57,214 nucleotides of DNA from Streptomyces sp. NBC_01549 (GCF_026339955.1 NZ_JAPEPW010000008.1:1-57214), one strand, 5' to 3'; shown: positions 15,351 through 23,761, counted from the first letter of the stretch. Program-made: numbers and translations. Notes: generated by a model from the letters alone, not told the origin.

Positions 15351-16210
15351 GCGCTCACGCCCTGGGGTTCCGGCCGCAGACGCGCGATGTTGCGCTCCAG
15401 AAGCTGGGTGGCGGTCTTGACGCCGACTCCGTCCGCCGCGTCCACCACGGGCAGCCGGCCGTCCGCCGCCCTGAGGTCGGCGAGCGCGGAGTGCATCGCC
15501 TGGTGTGCGGCGAACAGACACGGCGTGCTGTAGATGGCGACGTCCACGCCGAGTTCGGACAGCTCGGTCAGGGAGAGCCTGGGTGACTTGCCGCCCGCGA
15601 TCTGGTTGAACAGCAGGGGCTTGTCGCCGACCACCTTGCGGATCCGCCGGATCCACTCCACGCTGCGCACCCCGTCGACCAGCACCACGTCCGCGTCGGT
15701 CGCGGCCAGCTTCCCGGCCCGGTGCAGGATGTCGTGCTCGTCGGTGGCGTCCGTACGGGCCACCACCACCATGTCCTGCCGGGTCGCCAGCACCATCTCC
15801 AGCTTGGCGAGGTACTCGGACAGCGGCAGCACCTGCTTGCCGTCGGCGTGCCCGCACCGGCGCGGCCGCTTCTGGTCCTCCAGGATCACCCCCGACGCCC
15901 CGATGCGCTCCAGCCCCTCCACCACATGGCAGGCGACCTCGGGATCGACGTACCCGTCGTCGATGTCCACCAGCAGGTGGTGCCGGGGGAACGCGCCCCG
16001 CAGCCGCTGGACGAACGCCACCATGTCCGGCCAGGCGATGAAGCCGATGTCCGGCAGCCCGTAGTACGAGGCCGCGAAGCCGAAGCCGGAGACGAACATC
16101 CCGTCGTAGTGCTCGGCCGCGATCGACGCCGAGTACATGTCGTACACGCCGATCAGCGGAGTGGTCTGCGGCTCGGCGATCTGCTCCCTCAGCTTCTTCC
16201 CGTAAGTCAA
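15347..16210 (-). CDS. Isocitrate lyase/PEP mutase family enzyme
   Basis: A 287-aa TIM-barrel protein of the PEP mutase/ICL superfamily, which makes or breaks C-C or P-C bonds next to a carboxylate. Visible features are TPLIGVYDMYSASIAA, FVSGFGFAASYYG, the Mg-binding VDIDDGY acidic cluster, GVILEDQKRPRRCGHADGKQV (family K(K/R)CGH region) and VVARTDA. The start is TTG, chosen because GGGAGGAG sits about eight bases upstream and no ATG is near. The exact reaction (lyase, phosphonomutase or oxaloacetate hydrolase) is not evident. No phosphonate genes are nearby. It is followed directly by the small secreted protein. Confidence 0.83.
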   Translation of the reverse strand: MTYGKKLREQIAEPQTTPLIGVYDMYSASIAAEHYDGMFVSGFGFAASYYGLPDIGFIAWPDMVAFVQRLRGAFPRHHLLVDIDDGYVDPEVACHVVEGLERIGASGVILEDQKRPRRCGHADGKQVLPLSEYLAKLEMVLATRQDMVVVARTDATDEHDILHRAGKLAATDADVVLVDGVRSVEWIRRIRKVVGDKPLLFNQIAGGKSPRLSLTELSELGVDVAIYSTPCLFAAHQAMHSALADLRAADGRLPVVDAADGVGVKTATQLLERNIARLRPEPQGVSA

Positions 16211-16647
16211 TGTCCGGCTCCTCCCTTGGGGTTCAACACGTCACACGGAAAGGACCGTCACGACACGACCACCCTTTGCCAGGACAAGAGGATCCCTATA
16301 TCGATCCTGGACCCTCCCCTTGGACTGGCTTTACTCACCTCAATGGCGCAAGCGGTTCACCGGAGAAACGTCACTCGTCGCCCGTCCGCGCCCTGTTGAT
16401 CCCGCCGTGCGGCCGGGCGCGGCAGCCCGGGGCCGCGCGGGCGGCCGCGTCGTGGCCGGGGCGGGGCGCATGACCGGGCCTGCGCCTGCTGCCCGCATCA
16501 GACCGGCGGGGGCTCACCCCCATGCCGCCGCCGGCGTACGGCGGTTCGCCGGCGGAGCCGAGCACCCGCACCGTGCCCCAGGAGGCCGGTGCAAAAGCCG
16601 TACCACTCGAGCACACGGCAGTACGTGGCAGGCGGGAAGCGGCCATG
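16211..16647. other. Regulatory interval with AT-rich inverted repeat
   Basis: No gene is seen. Upstream of the TTG-started enzyme lies an inverted repeat, AGGATC (16289-16294) and GATCCT (16303-16308), with an AT-rich 8-bp centre. This is unusual in this GC-rich setting and fits a promoter or operator for the minus-strand gene pair. The rest is GC-rich and featureless up to the A-run at 16648. Confidence 0.4.
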
Positions 16648-16688
16648 AAAAAAGCAGCCCCGCCTCCGGGATACCGGAGGCGGGGCTG
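16648..16688 (-). terminator. Intrinsic terminator after the tRNA-like gene
   Basis: A perfect 15-bp stem (16655-16669 with 16674-16688) and a 4-nt loop. On the minus strand it is followed directly by six T residues (16653-16648). This is the most canonical rho-independent terminator in the window. It begins five bases after the tRNA-like gene and about 155 bp beyond the metallophosphoesterase stop. Confidence 0.9.
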
Positions 16689-16693
16689 TGCGG

Positions 16694-16763
16694 AGCGCCG
16701 GGCAGGCCTTGCACCTGCATCTCCCCGCAGGAAGCGGGACGTCTTTCCTTGGACCACCAACGC
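16694..16763 (-). tRNA. Atypical tRNA-Gly(UCC)-like gene
   Basis: On the minus strand 70 nt fold into a cloverleaf: a 7-bp acceptor stem (GCGTTGG/CCGGCGC, two G-U pairs); a D arm with a 3-bp stem GTC/GAC and GG in its loop; a 5-bp anticodon stem (TCCCG/CGGGG) with loop CTTCCTG giving U33 and anticodon UCC (16732-16730); a 4-nt variable region; and a perfect 5-bp T stem (GCAGG/CCTGC). The discriminator is U and the first pair G-C, as in bacterial tRNA-Gly. Oddities are a T loop of TGCAAGG instead of TTCRANN, a pyrimidine after the anticodon, and CCG rather than an encoded CCA. It could be a divergent, specialised or decaying tRNA. An ideal terminator follows. Confidence 0.6.
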
Positions 16764-16843
16764 CAGGCCGACCGCCACATGTTCGGGCGGCCTGCTCAAG
16801 ATCAATGATAACGCAGCCGCGGCGTCCCGACATCCCGGGGCGT

Positions 16844-18346
16844 TCAGATCAGCGGAATGGTGACTTCGTCCTCGACCGGCGGCTCGAGTTCCTGCGCGCG
16901 GTTTCCGGTGGCCGCGAAGCAGCGCAGCCGGACCGCCTCCGGAGTGACGTCCAGGCGCAGGAAGCACTTGAAGAACGGCGGGCTGTAGGTCGCCGAGCCC
17001 GGCGAGAAGAGCTGGGTGTAGATCTTCCGCACGGGCAGGCGGAAGCGCGAGGTGCGGCCGGGGCGGCCGCCCGCGCCCAGCAGGCTCGCGATCAGACGGG
17101 TGCGCCGGGTGACGGGGGCGGGCGGGCCCTGGGTGCGGGTCGGCGGGATGCCGAGCCGCTCGGCGACCACGGCCGTCGCCTCGGCCTCGGTGAGGGTGAA
17201 CAGGCGGCGCAGGCGGAGCCTGCGTCCGTACAGCCTGCTGTAGAAGGCGAGGGAGTCGCCGCGCAGCGGGTAGCAGCGGAACTCCTGCTCGGTGACGTTC
17301 GCGACGCAGACGCGGGGGATGGTGTGCGTGGCGTGCATGAAGGCTCCGCCGCCGCCCGACACCACGTACTGGATGGTGCGGCCGTCCACCTGCACCGGGT
17401 AGCGCTGGTAGTTGTGGATGTCGCCGCCTATGGCCGCGACATAGCGGTGGTCCGGGTCGCGGACGAGGTCGTCGACGGTGCCGCCGCCCTCGATGGCGCA
17501 AGGGTGGTGTTCGCCGTCCACGTACAGCGGCGAGCCGGTGACGAGGATCTTGGGGAGAGGTCCCTTGGACACCTCGCGCAGCCATGCGCCCTGCTCGGCG
17601 TCGAGGGTCCCCAGCAGTCCCGTGTCGATGCCTATGATCCGCACCGGCCCGGCGTCGATCGCCCAGTACGGGCCCGGCTGGACGGCCTGTTGGGCTGGTG
17701 AGGAGCGCAACTTCCGTGCTTCGGTGAGGCGTTGTCCGCCGGACGGGTGCGGCCGGTGCCACAGCAGCGACCGCAGCCAGGCCCGCGAGAGGGGGCGCGG
17801 CGCGGGCTCAGGGGCGAGTGGCGGGGCGTCGTCGCAGAAGACGCGCATGAAGCCGCCGAGGTCTTCGTACCAGTCGTGGTTGCCGGGTATCGCGTATATG
17901 GGTGCCTGGTAGTTCTGGTACGGGCGGAAGAACTTCGTGCCGTAGTCGTCCGCACTGCCGACGGGGTAGATCACGTCGCTGGCGATGACGGCGAATTCTG
18001 TTCCCTGACTGACTTTCAGAAAGCCGGGGACGACGGCGTATTGGGGATCGTCTCCCTCGCCGGTGTCTCCGATGACCATGAAGGAGAACTCGTCCGGGTC
18101 CTCGCGCCGGATCACCTTGGTGGCGGGTGCTCCGGCGGCCGTCCGCTGTGCCGCCCAGCGGCTGCGGGTGTGGCCCGTGGGATCTCCGAACCAGGAGGCC
18201 AGCACGCCGTTGCGTGCGGCCCACAGGGTCTTCGGGTTGAGCCACGAGAGTTTCTCGACCTGGTGCGGCATGAGGTGCTGGTACTCGCCGTGTTCCAGGG
18301 TGCCCCAGCCGGCGCCTTCGGCGGTATCGCGTGAAGAGTCAGACAC
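16844..18346 (-). CDS. Calcineurin-like metallophosphoesterase
   Basis: A 500-aa cytosolic protein with a two-metal phosphoesterase core. Motifs in order: GDTGEGDD (residues 93-100), ASDVIYPVG (about 122-130, where the family usually has GD), GNHDWY (155-160), GSPLY near 272 and GGDIHNYQRY (307-316). A C-terminal ~150-residue extension of unknown role follows (after FYSRLYGRRLRLRRLF). No signal peptide or membrane segment is seen. The substrate is unknown. Downstream on the same strand lies the tRNA-like gene, which could be processed from a shared transcript. Confidence 0.85.
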   Translation of the reverse strand: MSDSSRDTAEGAGWGTLEHGEYQHLMPHQVEKLSWLNPKTLWAARNGVLASWFGDPTGHTRSRWAAQRTAAGAPATKVIRREDPDEFSFMVIGDTGEGDDPQYAVVPGFLKVSQGTEFAVIASDVIYPVGSADDYGTKFFRPYQNYQAPIYAIPGNHDWYEDLGGFMRVFCDDAPPLAPEPAPRPLSRAWLRSLLWHRPHPSGGQRLTEARKLRSSPAQQAVQPGPYWAIDAGPVRIIGIDTGLLGTLDAEQGAWLREVSKGPLPKILVTGSPLYVDGEHHPCAIEGGGTVDDLVRDPDHRYVAAIGGDIHNYQRYPVQVDGRTIQYVVSGGGGAFMHATHTIPRVCVANVTEQEFRCYPLRGDSLAFYSRLYGRRLRLRRLFTLTEAEATAVVAERLGIPPTRTQGPPAPVTRRTRLIASLLGAGGRPGRTSRFRLPVRKIYTQLFSPGSATYSPPFFKCFLRLDVTPEAVRLRCFAATGNRAQELEPPVEDEVTIPLI

Positions 18347-18387
18347 CGGTGAACCGTAGCAACGACCCAGGAGCGGGCGGGGAAGGG

Positions 18388-18522
18388 GTGAACAACGGCG
18401 TCAGTCCCAAGATGCTCACCCAGAACCTGCGCATGCTGGAGCGCAACGGTCTGGTCGAGCGGAAGGTGCGCCCCGTCGTGCCACCGCGGGTCGAGGCCTC
18501 CCGCCGCCGCTTCGGTGCCTGA
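18388..18522 (+). pseudogene. Fragment of an HxlR-type regulator
   Basis: The frame reads GVSPKMLTQNLRMLERNGLV then ERKVRPVVPPRVE. This is the recognition helix and wing of HxlR regulators (ISPRMLTQTLRxLERDGLV...PPRVEYxLT). The N-terminal half and the dimerisation end are missing. It immediately precedes an AHSA1-type gene, a pairing often seen with such regulators. Confidence 0.7.
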
Positions 18523-18638
18523 CGGGCGGCGAGGCGGGTCGTCGGCCTTGGCCTCGCGGATGACTGTCCCGGCCGCGCGTCCGGAGCCTGCCTGTCGAAC
18601 AGCGCCGGGTCCGGACCGGGAGTAGTACGTTGCCTCTC

Positions 18639-19100
18639 ATGTACGCCACGCGAGTTTCGCGACGCGTGAAGGCAGCCCCGGCGGCCGTCTATCAGGCGTT
18701 GACCGACCCGGACGCGGTGGCAGCCTGGCGGGTGCCCGCCGGCATGACCAGCCGCGTCCACGAATTCGACCCTCGCGAAGGCGGCGCCTTCCGCATCTCG
18801 CTCAGCTACCAGGACGCGGCCGTTTCAGGGAAGTCGGCCGCTCACACGGACACCTACCACGGCCGCTTCGCACGACTGGTTCCCGGCGAACTGGTGGTTG
18901 AGGTCTTCGAGTTCGAGACGTCCGAGGACGCGTTGCGCGGCACGATGACGATGACCACGTCGCTCACCCGGGTGGGCGACGCGACCGACGTCGTGATCGT
19001 GCATGAGGGCATTCCCGATGACGTACCCCGTGAGGACAACGAGTTGGGTACCCGTATGGCCCTGGACAACCTCGCCCGGCTGGTCGAGGGCAAGCGCTAG
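18639..19100 (+). CDS. AHSA1/SRPBCC-domain protein
   Basis: A 153-aa helix-grip protein of the AHSA1 (activator of Hsp90 ATPase-like) group. It opens RVSRRVKAAPAAVYQALTDP, then AVAAWRVPAGM, FDPREGGAFRISLSYQD, TYHGRFARLVPGELVVE, and a C-terminal helix with GTRMALDNLARLVEGK. Small proteins of this type bind hydrophobic ligands, and the function is unknown. ATG 18639 is preferred to a TTG nine bases upstream. Its probable regulator is only a fragment. Confidence 0.83.
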   Translation: MYATRVSRRVKAAPAAVYQALTDPDAVAAWRVPAGMTSRVHEFDPREGGAFRISLSYQDAAVSGKSAAHTDTYHGRFARLVPGELVVEVFEFETSEDALRGTMTMTTSLTRVGDATDVVIVHEGIPDDVPREDNELGTRMALDNLARLVEGKR

Positions 19101-19151
19101 ATCAGCGTGGCAGCCGCCGGTGACGTCAGGCTCCGGGCGCCGGCGGGCCGT

Positions 19152-20207
19152 TCATGCGTGGCTGCCCAGGTCGCGTACGAGGTCGAGCGCCCGCCCCAGT
19201 GTGGTGAGCCGGGCGTCGAGCGTCTCGCCCGCGGGGTAGAGGCGGACCGTGTCGACACCGGCGGCCTGCCAGACACGAAGGCGGTCACGCACCATGTCCT
19301 CGGTGCCGATCAGTGTCGTGGCGAGCACCATCTCGTCGGTGACCAGACCTGCCGCGCCGTCCCGGTCGCCGGCCTGCCAGCGCTCGTGCACCTCGGCGGC
19401 GGTCTCCGCCCAGCCCTGCCTGCTGTAGGCGTTGTTGTAGAAGTTGGTCGTGGCGGACCCCATCCCGCCCAGGCTGAAGGCGAGTTCCTTCTTCCGGCCG
19501 GCCACCATCGTGCGCAGCGCGTCCTCGTCCTCGGCGAAGGCCACTTCGGCGCCCTGGCAGACGTCGAGGTCCGCGCGTGTGCGTCCGGCCGCCGCGAGCC
19601 CGGCGTCCAGGTGGTCGAAGTATGCCTCCTTGGCGCCCTCCGGCACGAAGCTCGTGCCCAGCCAGCCGTCCGCCACCTCCCCCGTGAGCCTGAGCATCTT
19701 CGGGGAGAGGGTGGCCAGATAGATGGGCAGGTCGTACTCGGCCCGTATCGACATCCGCATGGGTCTCGCGCCGGTGCCCGGCAGCGGAATGGTGAACTCC
19801 CGCCCCTCGTAGGCGATCTTCTCGCCCGCGACGGCCTGCCGGACGATCTCCACGGTCTCCCGCATCCGGGACAGCGGCCGCGCGAACGGCACGCCGTGCA
19901 GTCCCTCGATCACCTGAGGTCCGGACGGTCCCAGGCCGAGGAGGAAGCGCCCTTCGGAGATGTGGGAGAGGGTGAGGGCGGCACGGGCGATGGCGGCCGG
20001 GGTGCGTGTCGCGAGCTGGATGATCCCGGAGCCGAGCAGTATCCGCTCGGTCCGTGCCGCCAGGTAGCCCAGCGCAGAGGGCGCTTCGGCCCCCCAGGCC
20101 TCGGCCACCCAGCAGATGTCCATCCCGAGCTTTTCGGCTTCCACCACGAAGTCGACGCTCTCCCGCCAGTTCCCCGCCGACGCCTCGATCGTCGTCGATG
20201 TACGCAT
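19152..20207 (-). CDS. LLM-class F420-dependent oxidoreductase
   Basis: A 351-aa luciferase-like TIM barrel. Features are the N-terminal ESVDFVVEAEKLGMDICWVAE, YLAARTERILLGSGIIQLATRTP, SEGRFLLGLGPSGPQVIEG, IYLATLSPKMLRLTGEVADGW and a C-terminal VRDRLRVWQAAGVDTVRLYP. Actinobacterial relatives use F420H2 to reduce ketones, imines or aromatic rings, and the substrate is unknown. Its ATG shares one base with the stop of the upstream SRPBCC gene (TGATG), so the two are translationally coupled. Confidence 0.87.
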   Translation of the reverse strand: MRTSTTIEASAGNWRESVDFVVEAEKLGMDICWVAEAWGAEAPSALGYLAARTERILLGSGIIQLATRTPAAIARAALTLSHISEGRFLLGLGPSGPQVIEGLHGVPFARPLSRMRETVEIVRQAVAGEKIAYEGREFTIPLPGTGARPMRMSIRAEYDLPIYLATLSPKMLRLTGEVADGWLGTSFVPEGAKEAYFDHLDAGLAAAGRTRADLDVCQGAEVAFAEDEDALRTMVAGRKKELAFSLGGMGSATTNFYNNAYSRQGWAETAAEVHERWQAGDRDGAAGLVTDEMVLATTLIGTEDMVRDRLRVWQAAGVDTVRLYPAGETLDARLTTLGRALDLVRDLGSHA

Positions 20208-20731
20208 CACGCACCGGCCCCTTCCCCGCCTTCGGCCATCTTCCTGATCGCGTCGACCGTGCCGGCCATGCTCCGCTCGAACTCCCGCAGCCGTACGAAC
20301 ACGATCTTCTGCTCCTTCTCCGGCATCCGGTCGATCGCGAAGGAGAGCCCTGAGCGGCCGGGGCCCATCTGCATCCACTGGGTCAGCTCCGTGCCGCCGT
20401 CCGCCGCCTCCAGGCTGAAGCGCCAGACGGAGCTGGGGTGTTCGGGATCGGCGACCGCCCAGGCGAACACCCGGTACGGCTCCCACTCGACGATGTAGGA
20501 GGTGGTTTCCCACTCCCCCAGTGCCTCGTGCTTGCTGCTGCCGACGAAACGGGCGCCGAGTGCGGGGCCGGCCGCCCCGTCGAGCCACTGGACCGACTGC
20601 AGCTCCGCGCTCAGTGCCGGCATCAGCCGGATGTCCGAGACCAGCCTCCACACCTGCCGGGGCGGAGCGTCGATCCGTGTCCGCACCTCGACCGCCGGCT
20701 TGTCCGCATAGCGTGCGCCCGTCCACTCCAT
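20207..20731 (-). CDS. SRPBCC-family protein coupled to an LLM oxidoreductase
   Basis: A 174-aa START-like protein: AVEVRTRIDAPPRQVWRLVS, then LMPALSAELQSVQWLDG, GARFVGSSKHEALGEWETTS and a long C-terminal helix with AIRKMAEGG. Such proteins hold hydrophobic substrates or act as polyketide cyclases. Coupling (stop and ATG overlap by one base at 20207) suggests that it presents or processes the substrate of the F420-type enzyme. A -35-like TTGACA on the minus strand (20822-20817) lies about 90 bp upstream. Confidence 0.82.
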   Translation of the reverse strand: MEWTGARYADKPAVEVRTRIDAPPRQVWRLVSDIRLMPALSAELQSVQWLDGAAGPALGARFVGSSKHEALGEWETTSYIVEWEPYRVFAWAVADPEHPSSVWRFSLEAADGGTELTQWMQMGPGRSGLSFAIDRMPEKEQKIVFVRLREFERSMAGTVDAIRKMAEGGEGAGA

Positions 20732-20909
20732 GGCTTCGCTCGGCCTCCCTCTGCATCCCTGCCGGAAAACACCTTAAAGTGGGCCCTGACCTTGAGAGTT
20801 GCGTAGATAGACTCACTTGTCAAGGAGGCCCCCAAGCGCACGCCCGAGAGACGAGAGGACGAGGACGAGGGCGGGAGCCCGAGGGCGGGGGGCGGGGGGC
20901 GAGCCGTGC

Positions 20910-21407
20910 TCAGGCGGTGAAGCGCCGCCGGATGTCCGGCCGCTCGGCGAGATGCGCGGGATAGCCGGGCCCGAGACGCGGGTGGGTGTCCTCCGCCGTC
21001 ATGGGCTCCCCGCAGCCCGCGCAGACCACCTCGGCGGCGCTCTCGTGGCCGCAGCGGTCATGGTGAAAGACGACCGGCGGTCCCTGCTCGCCGCTGAGCC
21101 AGCGGTTGCCCCAGGTGTTCATGGCGGCCAGTACGCCGAAGAAGTCGCGGCCCTTCTCGGTGAGCACGTAGTCGTAGCGCACCGGATCGTGCTGGTAGGC
21201 CCTCTTCTCCATGAGGCCCTCGTCGACCAGGCGCCGGAGCCGGTCGGTCAGGGTGTTGCGGGCGATCTTGAGCTCCTGCTGGAACTCGTCGAACCGTTTG
21301 ATTCCGTAGAACGCCTCCCGCAGGACCAGCGGCGTCCACCAGTCGCCGAGCAGATCCATCGTGCGCGCGATGGAGCAGGGCCAGTTCGCAAAGGAAGTCC
21401 GCCTCAT
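20910..21407 (-). CDS. HxlR-family transcriptional regulator
   Basis: A 165-aa winged-helix protein: CSIARTMDLLGDWWTPLVLR, then EAFYGIKRFDEFQQELKIARN, TLTDRLRRLVDEGLMEKRAY, then DYVLTEKGRDFFGVLAAMN. The C-terminus adds a possible small metal-binding motif (HHDRCGHES...VCAGCGEPM, one CxxC plus His/Cys) seen in some longer HxlR proteins. It may sense redox state or electrophiles. ATG 21407 is chosen because it precedes the conserved Cys-containing start. It is not obviously paired with a target gene. Confidence 0.87.
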   Translation of the reverse strand: MRRTSFANWPCSIARTMDLLGDWWTPLVLREAFYGIKRFDEFQQELKIARNTLTDRLRRLVDEGLMEKRAYQHDPVRYDYVLTEKGRDFFGVLAAMNTWGNRWLSGEQGPPVVFHHDRCGHESAAEVVCAGCGEPMTAEDTHPRLGPGYPAHLAERPDIRRRFTA

Positions 21408-21918
21408 GCCCTCAGCATACGAGGGTCTTATGACAGGACTCAGCAGTTCGGGGCGGACCGGCGTAACGCTCCCGCCCGTACCTCTCTCCCGGGGCGTCCT
21501 CGGGCGGCAGGCCCGGCCGCTGCGGCTTTGCAGCGGCCGGGCAATGATGCGCGGGCCAGGAAAGGCGGCATCTACGGCTCTGTGCGCCTGAAAGCCGCAG
21601 CCCTGCTGCAGATCCTGGTCGGACTGCCCGCGCTGGAGCATTCCAGCGAAGCCTTCGCCCGGCACTCCTGCGAGGCCTACGCCGCTCTCAACGGCCATCA
21701 CCTCACCCCACCGGCCCAAGGGCGCCGTGGCCCTGGTCCGCGACGCCTCGGCCGCCGCCATCGGCGTCGCCCGGACCGCCCGCCCACGGCGCGCCCGGGA
21801 TGCCCCGTGAAAAACCGCGGGGCCGCGCACGATTGCCCTCAGCCGGGCGAAGCGCCCGGCGCCGCGTCCTTGGCCAGGCGGCGCGGAGCGCCGCAGCACA
21901 TGGCGTCCGCGCGGGCGG
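21408..21918. other. Intergenic region with eroded coding sequence
   Basis: No recognisable gene. A plus frame around 21580-21720 (KAAALLQILVGLPALEHSSE...) looks protein-like but has no start or identifiable family and may be a remnant. The right part holds the terminator of the aldo/keto reductase gene. Confidence 0.4.
21842..21860 (-). terminator. Hairpin downstream of the aldo/keto reductase gene
   Basis: Perfect 8-bp arms GCCGGGCG/CGCCCGGC around AAG, 58 bp beyond the aldo/keto reductase stop. No T-run. Confidence 0.5.
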
Positions 21919-22938
21919 TCAGCGGCGTCGCAGTGACGCATCGAGCAGGGAGGGCGGGGTGTCGTGCTTTTCGTGTGCGGCCAGGTCGGTGCCGGGGGCG
22001 ACGATCGCGTCGATCGCGTCGAGTACGTCGGCGGAGAGCACGGTGTCCGCGGCGGCGAGCTGCGAGTGCAGGTGGTCCGTCGTGCGGGGGCCGATGATCG
22101 CGCTGGTCACGGCGGGGTGCGCGGTCACGAATCCGAGCGCGAGCTGGATCATGGTCAGACCGGCCCCGTCGGCGACTTCGGCCAGCTGCTCGACGGCGTC
22201 GAGCCTGGCCCGGTTGGAGGGGATGGTGGTGTCGAAGCGCTGCGGCATGAACGTCGAGCGGCTGGTGGTGATGTCCCGGCCCTCGCGGATCGCGCCTGAC
22301 AGCCAGCCCGAGGCCAGCGGGCTCCACACCAGCACACCGAGCCCGTACTCCTCGGTCACGGGCAGGATGTGGGTCTCGATCCCGCGCTGCAGGATCGAGT
22401 AGCTGGGCTGTTCGGTGGCGTAACGGCTCAGGTGATGCTCGCGGGCGGCCCACTGCGCCTGCACGAGGCGGTACGCGGGGAAGGTCGAGGAGCCGAAGTA
22501 GCGGATCTTTCCCGCGCGTTGCAGGTCGGTCAGAGCCGACAGCGTCTCCTCGTCGCTGGTGTCCGGGTCCCACCGGTGGATCTGGTAGAGATCGACGTGG
22601 TCGACGCCCAGGCGGCGCAGGCTGTTGTCCAGCTCGGTGACCAGCCAGCGGCGCGAGGCGCCCCGGTGGTTGCGCTCGTCCCCCATCGGCATGCCCGCCT
22701 TGGTGGCCAGCACGATGTCGTCGCGGCGGCCGGCGATGGCCTTGCCGACCATCTCTTCCGACTCGCCGCCGCTGTACATGTCGGCGGTGTCGATGACGTT
22801 GATCCCCGCCTCGAGGGCGGCGTCGACGACGGCGGTGACCTCGTCCTGGGTGGTGCGCCCGATCGCGCCGAAGTTCATCGCGCCGAGCGCGAGGGAGCTG
22901 ACCTGCACACCGGTGCGGCCCAAGGTGCGGTACTGCAT
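21919..22938 (-). CDS. Aldo/keto reductase
   Basis: A 339-aa NADP-dependent (beta/alpha)8 oxidoreductase. The catalytic tetrad is present: Asp50 and Tyr55 (IDTADMYSGGES), Lys80 (LATKAG) and His121 (YQIHRWD). Also visible are MQYRTLGRTGVQVSSLALGA at the N-terminus, KIRYFGSSTF, and SAIIGPRT near the C-terminus, typical of bacterial AKR11/12-like enzymes. ATG 22938 follows a GGAGG site. It is divergent from a TetR gene, with two palindromic operators between them, so it is probably induced by the TetR ligand, perhaps an aldehyde or quinone. Confidence 0.9.
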   Translation of the reverse strand: MQYRTLGRTGVQVSSLALGAMNFGAIGRTTQDEVTAVVDAALEAGINVIDTADMYSGGESEEMVGKAIAGRRDDIVLATKAGMPMGDERNHRGASRRWLVTELDNSLRRLGVDHVDLYQIHRWDPDTSDEETLSALTDLQRAGKIRYFGSSTFPAYRLVQAQWAAREHHLSRYATEQPSYSILQRGIETHILPVTEEYGLGVLVWSPLASGWLSGAIREGRDITTSRSTFMPQRFDTTIPSNRARLDAVEQLAEVADGAGLTMIQLALGFVTAHPAVTSAIIGPRTTDHLHSQLAAADTVLSADVLDAIDAIVAPGTDLAAHEKHDTPPSLLDASLRRR

Positions 22939-23025
22939 GAGCGTGTTCCTCCATTGCGGGTGAAGCGTGGCGGCAGGGCACTGCGCGGCTTGGCCGCCGG
23001 CTCCCTGCTCTGACATCATGAGCAA

Positions 23026-23068
23026 ACGGAACCTCGTTCCGGAAAGAACATACGGAACGTCGTTCCGT
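23026..23068. promoter_or_regulatory. Two TetR operators between divergent AKR and TetR genes
   Basis: CGGAACCTCGTTCCG (23027-23041) and ACGGAACGTCGTTCCGT (23052-23068) share arms CGGAAC/GTTCCG around a 3-bp centre. A TTGACA (23069-23074) abuts the second site and faces the TetR gene. The arrangement supports autorepression and repression of the reductase. A third copy lies at 23762. Confidence 0.85.
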
Positions 23069-23100
23069 TTGACAAGCTCGGCAGCGGAGAGGACGGCGCG

Positions 23101-23709
23101 GTGAACGACGGCAACGGGGGCGGGGGCGGCGACGGGGGCGCGGGGCAGACAGCCCGGCCCCGGCGGGCGGACGCCCGGCGCAACAAGGAGACCCTGCTCG
23201 ACGCGGCCGCCGCGGTCTTCGTCACATCGGGCGTGGAGGCGCCGGTACGCGACATCGCGGCCAGGGCCGGCGTCGGGACGGGCACGATCTACCGGCACTT
23301 CCCCACGCGAGCGGATCTCATCATCGCCGTCTACCGGCACCAGGTCGAGGCCTGCGCCGAGGCCGGCCCCGCCCTGCTGGCGACCTGCCCAACTCCCCAT
23401 GCCGCACTGGGGCGGTGGATCAACCTCTTCGTCGATTTCCTGGTCACCAAGCACGGACTGGCCGCCGTGCTGCAGTCCGACGACGCCGGTTTCGAGGCGC
23501 TGCACGCCTACTTCCTCGACCGGCTCGTGCCCGTGTGCGCCCAGCTGCTCGGCGCCGCAGCCGCCGCCGGCGAGATCCGCTCCGACGCGGACGCCTACGA
23601 GCTCATGCGCGGCGTCGGCAACCTCTGCATCGGCGCGGACAGCGATCCCCGCTACGACGCACGCCGACTGGTCGAACTCCTCATCGCGGGACTGCGCCTG
23701 ACGCGCTAG
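23101..23709 (+). CDS. TetR-family repressor controlling the aldo/keto reductase
   Basis: A 202-aa regulator with GTG start. After a Gly-rich N-terminal leader (about 20 residues) comes ADARRNKETLLDAAAAVFVT, then the HTH VRDIAARAGVGTGTIYRHFPTRADL, then a ligand domain with WINLFVDFLVTKHGLAAVL and LMRGVGNLCIGADSDPRYD, as in many Streptomyces TetR proteins. The operator copies on both sides of the gene suggest autoregulation. Confidence 0.9.
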   Translation: MNDGNGGGGGDGGAGQTARPRRADARRNKETLLDAAAAVFVTSGVEAPVRDIAARAGVGTGTIYRHFPTRADLIIAVYRHQVEACAEAGPALLATCPTPHAALGRWINLFVDFLVTKHGLAAVLQSDDAGFEALHAYFLDRLVPVCAQLLGAAAAAGEIRSDADAYELMRGVGNLCIGADSDPRYDARRLVELLIAGLRLTR

Positions 23710-23761
23710 CCGCCGCGCGTACCGGAACCGGAACGCCGTCCGGGGCACCCACTGCGCCCAT

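Noticed and set aside
16655..16688. CRISPR repeat or IS end at the strong hairpin
   Set aside because: Single copy, no spacer array. The T-run and position after the tRNA-like gene make it a terminator.
16371..17762. Long minus-strand frame over the tRNA-like gene and terminator
   Set aside because: It is the alternate frame of the metallophosphoesterase running on through structured RNA sequence. Arg/Pro-rich without motifs.
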